Position numbers and translations under genes: made by a program
Part shown: positions 37,501 to 47,729 of the stretch, one piece after another
Layout of the letters: the number at the start of each line of letters is the position of its first letter
Numbering within the stretch: the first letter of the stretch is position 1
Source: Anarhynchus alexandrinus
Taxonomy: Eukaryota > Chordata > Aves > Charadriiformes > Charadriidae
Length of the DNA stretch: 64,000 nt
Assembly (NCBI GenBank): GCA_008711295.1
Contig: VUYV01000101.1
Coordinates: forward strand, 1,297,712-1,361,711
Direction: 5' to 3'
Notes under the pieces: model-generated
What the model was told of the DNA's origin: nothing
The model's database searches: none
What the model saw: only the letters and a program-made list of their open reading frames with translations

Positions 37501-40380
37501 ATACTGCAGGAGAGGCTTAAGTTTGTCTGTTTATATCCATTACCATTTATATCTGCTTGATTATGTCAAGAGTGGAAGAAATGCTTTTGCCCTTAGAAAG
37601 CTTTAAAAAACAAAGGCACACCTACTGATACCAAGGCATGCCGTGAAAAATGTCACTAAAAAAATGTCCTGATGTGCTGCTTGGAAAGTCATTAAAAGAA
37701 TATTTATCCATTCTGCAAGTTAGATTGCAAAATCATTCAAACCTAAAAAATAGTCGTAAATGACAAAAAAACATTAACATAACCGCCATCCTGAAACTTG
37801 CTGATGGCAAACCAGGTCTTTTAGCTGGACAACACAGTGAAAGTCTTCCCGGCTGAGGAAATAGCACATTTTTTAATCTGTTGCAACATACAGGTGGGTT
37901 CAGCTATGCACGGAGTTTCAGGCCCCATCAGTGCCATTCTCCCTTGCCGGTCTGCTTTTGTACTTGACACATTCGCTCTTTGTGTTTGTTCAAACAGTAC
38001 TTTGCTAGCAGAAGAAAGAAGCCTCCATGGCTCTTTTCTCCTATCAGCGTGGGAAAGAAGCTGAGAAAGGGAGCTCCTCTCGCTTACGTTAGAGCACTGG
38101 GGCTGTTTGCTTGGAGCTCAGCCCTGCCAGGGCCCAAATGCTCCGATAAGGTGGCTCAGAGGCAGTGCAATTGCATGCCCTGGGCTGCATCGAGGTGCCG
38201 AAAGAGACAGGCACTGATGGAGACATTAAAAAAATACTTATTTCTTGCTGATCTAAGTGGCTGCTGCTCCTGAAAACCCCACAAAATGTGTAAGTAACCC
38301 TAAAACTCTGGCCTGGGGCTCCTTCCAAGGGTATGTGATGTGAAGGTGCTGACGCCGTGTGCAGAGTGCCTGGCATCCGGCAGGATCCAGCCCTGAGCTC
38401 CGGTCAGGCCATGCTGGGCAAAGCCCTTCCCAGCGGTGAGGCCACAGGGATGGCACTGGCTGCCTGAGCCCAGCTGAAGTCTGAGCTTGCTCTACTGAAT
38501 CATTATGATGTGAGGGGACGAAACACCCCAACCAGCCCAATTGTACTCTCTTTGGGCACAAAGAATTTGTGGAGTAAGATTTGAAGTGGGAAGAGGGCTT
38601 TGTTTCCAATTCTTTTATTTCTTTACTTTGGTCTTGAAGAGGATGATGGACAGGTTCCCTAGTGCCATTTACACTGAGCCACAGCCGGGTTTCCCAGCGC
38701 CTGATTTTTTTGTTGTGAATTGTAGCAAGCAGGACATATTCCATACAGTGAACTCAAGTTTTCCTTTAAGCTAACACCCTCTACTGTTCACTCCTGTATA
38801 GTATGCATAAACAAAATGTAGCCACAATTAATGTGACTGCTGACTTCTGTGTGGTACAGCGATTTCTACAGTACTGTCCTAATTTTATTTTTTTTTATTC
38901 TTTGAAACCAGCACAGCAGTGATTTAGTCACCTGACCTACCTTGTACACCTTTCAGAAAAAAATAGCATGCAGCAATGTCACTTTTCAATAGTTTTGATG
39001 TAGTATACAACTTTGCAATTTTTTCTTTAAATATCTGTGATTCTTGCAGGGCCAAGAATGGCCCAATCACACTTTGATGCTGTTGGATGTCGGGGTCTTA
39101 GTTTAGCAATCAAAAGTTTGTGAAGTTGATTTTCCTATTTTTTATGCTATATTTTTATTTGATGTAGTTGTGAGAGTTGAATGGAGTTTTGTTGTGAATG
39201 GTGATCGCTCAAATTTCAGAAGTTTTGATTTTGGAGAAGACGCTCCTTTCCTGTGTTTAAAGAATCCATGTGAAATGAGTTATCAGACTCTGAATTACCA
39301 TGTAAATCAGACATCTGGGCTCGCTTACCTCTGAATTACAGGCACGCACCGTTCACCAGCTGTTTATGCCATAGTGTAGTCAGACTGATCAGTCCATGCT
39401 TTAATAGGGTCAAGGCAAATGAAATGTCCCTAGAATGAAATATTATTTGTCACTGAAAGAAGGGTACTAAAACCAAAAGCACTTTTGGGTTCCTCTCTTT
39501 GAAGGACAGATACATGGCAATGGAAGAGGCAGGAGAGACTGCTGAGTTCTCCTCCGCAGTCTCTCAGTAGCTCTCAGTAGTGTGACACAACTGTTTGAAG
39601 CTCAGTTTCAGTCTCCTTATAAGAATATCTAGCACATCGTGCTTTCTAGAAATCCCCATCTCCATTAGCAAGAAAAGGGTTTAAGGATAACCTAAATTTA
39701 GGAATATTATTTTCTAGGTGCATGAAATTTGTCCTTCAGTGTTATTCTCCATATGTAAGGCAATGAATGGGTAGATAGTCTTTAGGAATATAACCTGCCA
39801 AAGCATTCCATTCCCTCTCACCATTACCAGCATCAAATCAGCCAGTATTTGTTGTTCTGTGCATAGGCAGGTGCAAGCACGGTTAATTCTTATCAGCTAC
39901 ACAGGATTTTAGCGGGATTAATCTCATGAGTTCTTCTGGCTTACTGCCAGCCTCTGAATCTATTTCCAAAAACTCTCGGTCTGTCTCTAAACCTCAGGTT
40001 TGCTGATCACCCAGAGTTTTCCCCAAGTTTCCTCTGTGCCGAAAAAAGAGGCACCAGCCTGGGAAATCCCTTCTCCCACTGGCAGCTGCGCTGCCATTTC
40101 TCATTTGACTTTCCAAGAGGCACCAGAAGATTAGTAGCAATCTCTTTGCTACCTGCTAATCCAGAGCGCTGTATTACAGTGCCTTGCTGTCTCTCTGAAT
40201 ACGACATTAAGTAGGCAATAAACAGAATAGCGTTCATAGGTGCTACAGTGATATTAGGAAAGATATATTGATACCCTTGCCTTGAGCCCCGCTGAAATAG
40301 CTGTAACACCCCCCGGCAATTCCATAGGCCTACTCAGGCCCAGAGGCACAGGGTGATGCACAGCCCTCCTCATCCCTTAC

Positions 40381-40508
40381 ACATGGGCAGCACCAACTTT
40401 CAAACTGCTATGGAGGCTCTTTGGTCATTGTATNTATGGGCAGCATCAACTTTCAAACTTATGTTTTGCTGACAGTTACTGCTATGGAGGCTCTTTGGTC
40501 ATTGTATA
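40381..40508. repeat. direct duplication across a single-N assembly join
   Basis: The segment at 40381-40433 and the segment at 40435-40508 match (GGGCAGCA.CAACTTTCAAAC ... GAGGCTCTTTGGTCATTGTA). The right copy has 21 extra bases (beginning TATGTTTTGC) bounded by ACT on both sides. The N at 40434 separates them. This looks like two unmerged contig ends carrying different alleles rather than a biological repeat. Confidence 0.8.
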
Positions 40509-40752
40509 GGATTTATAAGTATGTTGTTAGTTTGCTGAAATAAAACTGCTGTTGGTACAGAACTAGGACAAGCTGGCCCAAAACTAGGATGATTTCACTG
40601 TCTTGGCAAATATATAAGCTATGATAAGTTATCATGCCTTAACCTTGTGTGTGTGTGTAAGTTAAAAGGAGTTACGGCATAGGTAGCCTAGCGCTCACAC
40701 TAGAGAGGAAGATATCTCCTCCAAAGAAAGACAGAAGAGCCGTGTAACAAGA

Positions 40753-41174
40753 ACCTGTCTCTCCCACCAAGAGAGCAGTGAGAGCCAATAACTTGCTCAG
40801 TTCAGGTAAATCAGCGAGGGAGGACATTAACCACTGACCTGAGCTCTCAGACAGCTTGCCTGTGTATGCAAAGCTTGCCTACAGTATGTTCTCATTGGCA
40901 AAGATTTCTGGTGTCTTTGCCTTGGTAGCCTGTGGTCATCTTGATGTCATAATACAATTCCCACCTGCCCCAACCAGTGATATTTACTCTTTAAAAGCAT
41001 TTCTTACTTTCTTCAGCATTTCAGCTTTACCCCATCTAATTTGTGTGAGCTGGGACTGGCCATATCTGCCAGTGACACCGTAGTCTGAGTACTGCAGGTC
41101 TGGCCACGGGTTGTTCATACAGAACCATGTGGGACTGCTGCTGCCCTGCTTTACTCTCTGGTCTGTGGGAAGTC
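40753..41174. repeat. 422-bp direct duplication, copy A (followed by CR1)
   Basis: This begins ACCTGTCTCTCCCACC and ends GGTCTGTGGGAAGTC. It matches 41378-41799 over exactly 422 bases without an indel, with about six substitutions by eye (for example near 40929 and 41030). A CR1 follows immediately, whereas copy B continues into unique sequence. Confidence 0.9.
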
Positions 41175-41376
41175 ATAGAATCATAGAATCATAGAATGGT
41201 TTAGGTTGGAAAGGACCTTGAAGATCATCGAGTTCCAACCCCCCTGCCATGGGCAGGGACACCTCCCACTAGACCAGGCTGCCCAAGGCCACGTCCAGCC
41301 TGGCCTTGAACACCTCCAGGGATGGGGACTCAACAACCTCTCTGGGCAACCTGTTCCAGTGCCTCACCACCCTCAA
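41175..41376 (-). mobile_element. CR1 LINE 3' fragment cut by an assembly join
   Basis: A minus-strand CR1 whose three-octamer tail (ATAGAATCATAGAATCATAG) directly abuts copy A. About 200 nt of element are visible, ending CACCACCCTCAA at the N at 41377, so its true length is unknown. It is of the same subfamily as 33789. Confidence 0.93.
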
Positions 41377-41377
41377 N
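41377..41377. other. assembly gap (single N)
   Basis: One ambiguous base between the interrupted CR1 and the second copy of the 422-bp repeat. Together with the Ns at 40434 and 42840 it marks a poorly resolved stretch of the scaffold. Confidence 0.85.
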
Positions 41378-41799
41378 ACCTGTCTCTCCCACCAAGAGAG
41401 CAGTGAGAGCCAATAACTTGCTCAGTTCAGGTAAATCAGCGAGGGAGGACATTAACCACTGACCTGAGCTCTCAGACAGCTTGCCTGTGTATGCAAAGCT
41501 TGCCTACAGTATGTTCTCATTGGCAAAGATTTCTGGTGTCTTTGCCTTGGTAGTCTGTGGTCATCTTGATGTCATAAAACAATTCCCACCTGCCCCAACC
41601 AGTGATATTTACTCTTTAAAAGCATTTCTTACTTTCTTCAGCATTTCAGCTTTACCCCATCTAATTTGTGTGAGCTGGGGCTGGCCATATCTGCCAGTGA
41701 CACTGTAGTCTGAGTACTGCAGGTCTGGCCACGGGTTGTTCATATGGAACCATGTGGGACTGCTGCTGCCCTGCTTTACTCTCTGGTCTGTGGGAAGTC
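41378..41799. repeat. 422-bp direct duplication, copy B (no CR1)
   Basis: Partner of 40753-41174. It ends at the same GGGAAGTC but runs on into CTATAAAGTCATTTAACTG, so it represents the empty site of the CR1 insertion seen in copy A. Confidence 0.9.
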
Positions 41800-42134
41800 C
41801 TATAAAGTCATTTAACTGTGGCAGATAAATGAAAACAAACTGAAATGTTGAACTTTCTGTCACATTTTTTAATGGCTATTAACATCAGTATTAGCGAGGC
41901 ATACTTTACACCATGAGCCTTGTATATAGTAAATGGAAATAAGTGGTGTTGGCTAAAATAACTTCAAAGCAAAATAAACAAAATAAAGAGGATAGGATTT
42001 ATCCTCTTTGCTCAGTGGCTGAGGTAAGTCACTGCTTTCTGATAGGAGGCATCAGACTGCTCAAAGTGCTGTTGAATTGAGGGTCAGCACACGGATACTT
42101 GGAGCCGTTAGCCCCTGGTAGCTTTCCCATACAC

Positions 42135-42172
42135 TTTCTTTAGTTCTTTAATTTCTTTAGTTCTTTAGTTTA
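42135..42172. repeat. short TTCTTTAGT tandem repeat
   Basis: Imperfect repeats of TTTCTTTAGTTCTTTA. Confidence 0.7.
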
Positions 42173-42304
42173 CAACTTGGCACAGTGTTTACAGAAAGCA
42201 GTTAGAGACCTACCACTCATCATATGATTTGTCTGGTGTATCTCAGGACAAAGTCCACCTCAGAGCCTGAGCAGACTGTTGTTAGGTCCAAGTAAAGATA
42301 TAAA

Positions 42305-42420
42305 ATCATAGAATCATAGAATTGTTGAGGTTGGAAGGGACCTTTAAGATCATCAAGTCCAACCATTAACCTACCCTGACAAAACCACTTCTAAACCATG
42401 TCCCCAAGTAGCACATCTAG
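42305..42420 (-). mobile_element. CR1 LINE, 3' part of an interrupted copy
   Basis: The minus-strand tail (ATCATAGAATCATAGAATTG) and 3' UTR (GGTTGGAAGGGACCTTTAAG). CR1-like sequence stops at about AGCACATCTAG and resumes as coding CR1 only after the N at 42840. Confidence 0.85.
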
Positions 42421-42839
42421 ATGAGGTCTGCGCTGCCGGGCTCCCCCAGCCATTGACCAGTGCAACCAGGACTGAGGGTCTGGGGAAGGCCGGTGATGCC
42501 CTGCGCCACGCGGCAGCTCCCCAGCTCGGCGCTACCAGCGTGACTCACTCTTCCAGGAGGTCTCGTGAGCACCCACGCATTGTTATCTCGCTCTGCCAAG
42601 GTGGCTTTGACCTGGTGGTGGCTCAGCATGTGTTTGGGTGTTGGTGGGGCAGGGCAGGTTGGAGCATCCCTTTGGGAGCTTTCCAGGCAGGTGACGTTTT
42701 GGGCACCGGTGCCGTTTGTAGGGTGTTTATCAGCAGCGCTGACCTCTCCCCGGGTCTCTCTGCTGCCGTAGTGCGCAGTGTCCCCCCGACCCGGGTCCCC
42801 CCATGCCCAGCGAGTTGGAAATTCTGCACGGCAAAGTTT
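42421..42839. other. GC-rich segment interrupting a CR1, unclassified
   Basis: About 420 nt, clearly richer in G+C than its surroundings, lying where the middle of a CR1 would be expected. I do not recognise it. It contains CCGACCCGGGTCCCCCC close to the right edge and ends at the single N (42840). It could be an LTR-like insertion, unrelated sequence brought in by a wrong contig join, or a rearranged copy. ORFs running through it on both strands are continuations of the CR1 frame or chance. Confidence 0.5.
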
Positions 42840-43252
42840 NTGACGACCACTTCCCTAGCCCTGCTGGCCACACTATTCCTGATACAGGCCAGGATGCTGT
42901 TGGCCTTCTTGGCCACCTGGGCACACTGCTGGCTCATATTCAGCCGGCTGTTGACCAACACCCCCAGGTCCTTCTCCACTGGACAGCTTTCCAGCCACTC
43001 TTCCCTAAGCCTGTAGCACTGCATGGGGTTGTTGGGACCCAAGTGCAGGACCTGGCACTTGGCCTTGTTGAACCTCATACCATTGGCCTCAGCCCATCGG
43101 TCCAGCCTGTCCAGATCCCTCTGTAGAGCCTTCCTACCCTCAAACAGATCAACACGGCCGTCTAGCTTAGTGTCTGTGAACTTACTGAGGGTGCATTCAA
43201 TCCCCTCGTCCAGGTCATTGATGAAGATATTAAAGAGAACCGGCCCCAGCAC
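42623..43252 (-). pseudogene. CR1 ORF2 remnant with altered catalytic box
   Basis: The minus-strand frame starts within the RT domain ([20 protein letters not shown]). It continues through [20 protein letters not shown], the position of the CR1 FADD catalytic box, and then [20 protein letters not shown] and [14 protein letters not shown]. At the box this copy reads KFTDTKL, one residue short of the usual FADDT arrangement, so the paired aspartates needed for metal binding are lost. Beyond about residue 135 the frame runs into the unclassified GC-rich segment past the N at 42840. It is a dead fragment. Confidence 0.82.
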
Positions 43253-43297
43253 TGAGCCCTGGGGAACACCACTTGTGACTGGATGCCAACTGGATAT
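42841..43297 (-). mobile_element. CR1 LINE, RT part of an interrupted copy
   Basis: Minus-strand CR1 from the C-terminal RT region up to the palm (GGGGAACACCACTTGTGACT on + strand near the 5' truncation). Probably the same insertion as 42305-42420, separated by the unclassified segment and the N. Confidence 0.9.
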
Positions 43298-46200
43298 TTA
43301 TGAGTTTGTGAAATAGACATCTTTAATCTGTGATCACCAATGTTTGGCTGCAGACTGTCAACTCAGTTTCCTCAGGCTCATTAGTGAGGCCCAGCAATGA
43401 CAGCAATTGCCTTCATAAAGCTCGATGAGAAAAGCTTTTAAGCCCTACTTTATATTTCACATAAGTGTCTCTCTTTCCTTGTGCTTGCTGCTAATGGACC
43501 ACCATTATGTGACTGAAAATTCCCATTTATTCTCTTTGGAGGAGTTGAGCTGTATCTCTATCAGTGCCTCAGGCCTGACTAGCATTTTGCTGAAATTCCC
43601 CTAGAGAGAGCAGGACAGTTTTATTTTCACTAAGAGCTCGGATTGTCCTGAGAACCAACATAAAAAATAAGTGTTCTTATGTATACTTATTATCCCAAGC
43701 TAGTCACCTGGGAAACATTAACAAGGCTGCACTTGCAATCAGGTTCGTTTAAATAGAGCAGCATGAAAAATCACAGAAAAATCTCCGCAGCTCCCTGAGC
43801 ATCTGCAGTGCTTCTGCACGGATGGCCGAGCCTGTGTCTTCAGGCCGTTTGACTCACACAAGATGGTAAGGGAATTCACAGGTGGGCTTGCAGTCAGCAG
43901 GAATTTCCACACCTCTCTTCAGCCAGGAGCCCGTGTCCCTGCTGACGGGTGCCCATGTGGTCCCCGTCCCTTGGGGCTCTCTTCTGACAGAGAACCGGGC
44001 ACAGGCCGGTATTTGCTTTCTTGTGAAATGCTTTGTAAAGCGGCTGTGCTACATAAATGATGGAGCTGCCTGCTCACTCGGGGAACAGGCGGGAGGGTTC
44101 CTTATCTGTCCATGCATTGGTCTACTCCTATGCAAATGCCTCTGCTTGCCAAACACCAAACAATATTAAAGGCTTTACTGTTCATTCTTTGGAAATTTTA
44201 GCCTGTAATGACTTGTATTGTGATTTTGCTTGTAAAAATGACTGGCTTTAGGTGGATGCTAAGGCTTTCATTTATATATCAAGGATCCAATCCTGTTAAA
44301 CCAGAATGTGTGGGATGCTTTCCATTGATTTCAGTGGGACACAGTGCCACTGCTGCTGTGTATTCGGCGTTTATTTTTATGCAAACCAAGGAAAAGCTCA
44401 TTCACTTTGGATAAAAAAGAATTGCACACGGTCCTATCCTTCCCCCTTACTGTACCTCCCCCCGGTAGTGCAGAATAAGGTAAAATATACAGTATTTATT
44501 CACTTATAATTAGGACAACATGGAAATTACAGAGTGGAGCACTGAACAGGTATGCGCACCCTTGTGCTTTTATCTATCAGACCATCTCTTGCTCTAGCGG
44601 GGCTGGTTTCTGAAGATGGCTTGGTCATGTTCAGCTTTCTACAGGAGTCAGTTCCTCACAGGATTAGGCTGTTTCAGAACTGTGAAAATACCTGTGACGG
44701 GGATTTCACATGCACCATGTGAACGTTTCTGTTCCTTGTTTCTGTTTTTTTGTCTTTTGAATCCTTTTGTTTTGCATTTGCACTTGTGAACTGCACGGTT
44801 TTATTCAACCGAGCTCCCACTCTGTCACTCAGCTCCAAATCATAACTCAAGCTCCTTAAATGCGAGTGGCTTTTTAAGGCAGATCTAATCAGTGTTTCTC
44901 TTGGGAACGAAACCAAATGAGCTTTCCTCAGGTTTGCAATTCAGTCCAATTATTTCACAGATCTTTGTTCATTTAATTCCTCTGAAGTGGAACAATCAGA
45001 AGAAAGGAAATGATGGTTTCTCAACTTGAAGAAAATGAGATTTTAAAAAGCATTTATTTATTTATTTACTTCCTTACTTTAGCAGCCTGTTCTCCTGTCA
45101 TCCTGGTGGTGCTTTATTGCAGAGCATAGCAGTCTTGAGAGAACTACCAGAATAATGGCAATGCCCCTGATGGCAGAACTGCATAGCCAAAGACTCAGAT
45201 ATTGTAAATAAGCCCAGCTCTGTTGATTGCCCTGGAGTTACACCAGTTTAGAGCAGCTGAGAACTGGGAGTTCACTGGAGGGAAAGGATGAGGTATCACT
45301 TCTCGGATAATATCATTATGTATGTGATTACATATTAATCACCTAACAGATTCAGAAGGAGCCTTCCAGCAGTGCCACTAAACACTTATTCCTTTTTGAC
45401 AACAAAGGGTGATTATGTACCAGAATTTCTACTTTGGCTATTGACCGTCTTCCCCACAGTGCCCGATTCTCTCCGTGTTTTGGAGAGAACCGAAGTCTAC
45501 TGACTGAACAACTGGGGTTTATGCTCAGGGGACTAATGCCAGGAATTGGCCGCAAGGTGTGGCAGGACAGTGCTGACATAATGTCTGCTTCCAGCTCAGG
45601 GCCTCATTCAGCTCAGTGAAATCAGTGAAACTGAGCTCTGCATCGATGCTCTGAGCCCCAGCTAGCAGAGACCGGGGTGGATTTACAGAACTAAGGTCGC
45701 AAGTCTCAGCTGGCTCGATCCTCTTCGCAGATGCACTTTTTGCCTCCCAGGTTCGGCGTTCCTCAAAGTGCTGTCCTGCCGCTGGATGCAGGAGCACGCT
45801 GTGGAGTGTCTTCCAGTGAGTGATGAGTTTTGAATGCTTCCAGTCTATCATGGGCTCAGGATTTCATTCTACGCCTGACTAAGAAAAGGCTCTGAAAACT
45901 CCTGTTGCAATTAACTCCTGGTTTTCTGGTGCATTTGGGAGATGTTACTGCTGCATCATCTGTCTTTTTTTTTCTTTATTTCTCAGAGGCTACTGATGAT
46001 TAGCCTGAAAACTCACAAGTCAGCTTGTCCTGGAGTTAAAGGGAGCTTCAACTTGACAGACTAACTCTGGAGGAATGGAAAGCAGCTGGAGAAAGGTATC
46101 TGTGCGAAATTCTTTCTTTCTCAGAAGATTGTCAAAATACATGTTATAAAAAAGTGCAATTTATGGACTCAATTATTGTGATGTTTTCCCAGTTTTGTTT

Positions 46201-47299
46201 CTCTTTTCCTTTTTAAAGAAAATAGATCAAAATTATGTTTAATTGTTATGGTTATTTAGCCATGGTGTTACTGGCAGTATTTCTCTAACTCACAGGCATC
46301 TAATCTAAAACAGACCTTTTTAAAGCCCACAGCATGGTATGAAAGCCAGTTTCATTATATGGAAGTAAAGGCAAATAACAAGACCGAAAAAGGGGAAGGC
46401 TCTTTCCCCATTTTCTCTCCAGAAAATAGTCTGAGCCATGCACTACAACTAACTTATTGAAGACAAAGATTTCCTAAAATGTATTGTTTGTAAAAAAAAA
46501 AAAGATTGATAGAAAATATTTTGAGACATATCACCTCAGCTCACCAGCCATTTTTCTAGCAGCTATAGGATTTTTAAAGCACAGATATTCACTCTGAATT
46601 GGTGTTGGAGAGATTGTACTTTGTGTGTTATGCTCTGAAGGAAGAAAGGGATACTGCAAAACTGGGATGGGAAAGCTCTTAGAAGCAAATCTTTTCAGGG
46701 GAAGCCAAAAGAATGTAGACTCTTCATCACATCCCTGGGGTTGGTGCAGAATGTTCCTGCAGCATCTGCTTTGCTGCTTGGCAAGACGATAAAACCATTT
46801 CATCTTGGCAAGGTCTTTTGACCAGAGGTTGCTAGTGAGGAAAGGCCTTGTTTTCAGGACACATGGACTGATGTCGTAGTTATTTGTAGAAATATATGTG
46901 CAGTTGGAGGAAAATTTTCTTAATTCTTCAACTCAGCAGCAAATGGGTCTGAAAAGTGAATGGAATAAGAATGAATTAAAAAGTTATTGGACTGCACTGA
47001 CACTCAGGGACTTGGGATGCCTGCCACTCCTCAGGGAGCCGTCGCTAGCCCCATGCTCCTCATGTCTCTGCTGGATGAGACTGCGAATTGCATTCCTGGC
47101 AGTGCTTGTGTTTGAGGCGGACTGCTGAGAAACCCAGCACGCAACAGAAAGCTCTTTGATGCCAGCCAGGTTTTAGTAGGGATCGGGTGATTGATACTAT
47201 CTTTCTGGTGACAGCTGGATGCCTGACTTTCTGCTTCTCTATCTACTATACCTGTGTTCAGTCATTTGTGGATCCTTGTGGAAGTTAATCTTATTACCA
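43298..47299. other. intergenic block, no gene recognised
   Basis: Unique-looking sequence. A short (TTTA)n occurs at 45051-45069. ORFs up to 108 codons (45525-45851 minus) show nothing recognisable. Confidence 0.5.
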
Positions 47300-47729
47300 A
47301 TCACAGAATCACAGAATCACAGAATGGTCAGGGTTGGAAGGGACCTCTGGAGATCATCTAGTCCAACCCCCCCTTGCCAGAGCAGGGTCACCTACAGCAG
47401 GTTGCACAGGACAGCGTCCAGGCGGGTTTTGAATGTCTCCAGAGTGGGAGACTCCACAACCTCTCTGGACAGCCTGTTCCAGTGCTCTGCCACCCTCAAA
47501 GTAAAGAAGTTCCTCCTCATGTTAAGATGAAACTTCCTATGTTCAAGTTTGTGCCCGTTCCCTCTTGTCCTATCACTGGGCACCACTGAAAAAAGACTGT
47601 TCCCATCCCCCTGGCACCCTCCCTTTAAGTATTTGTAAGTGTTAATAAGATCCCCCCTCAATCTTCTTTTCTCCAGACTAAAAAGACACAAGTCCCTCAG
47701 TCTTTCCTCATAAGAGAGATGCTCCAATG
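47300..47729 (-). mobile_element. CR1 LINE, 5'-truncated
   Basis: About 430 nt, minus orientation, with a three-octamer tail (ATCACAGAATCACAGAATC) at the left. It shares almost every base with the corresponding part of the 21906 copy. The RT end is visible in the minus frame as [20 protein letters not shown]. The 5' truncation falls at GCTCCAAT. Confidence 0.93.

Larger units (their letters stand above)
33288..40433. other. intergenic block, no gene recognised
   Basis: Mostly unique AT-rich sequence with two CR1 fragments in opposite orientation (33789 and 34147). The longest ORFs (35471-35827 plus, 36010-36348 minus, 38253-38744 minus) have no recognisable domain, start context or splice structure, so I treat them as chance. 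Confidence 0.5.

Noticed and set aside
38253..38744. 163-codon minus-strand ORF
   Set aside because: No recognisable domain, no promoter or splice context. Local GC content explains the open frame.
42453..43016. 187-codon plus-strand ORF
   Set aside because: It crosses the assembly N, and most of its right half is antisense to CR1 coding sequence.
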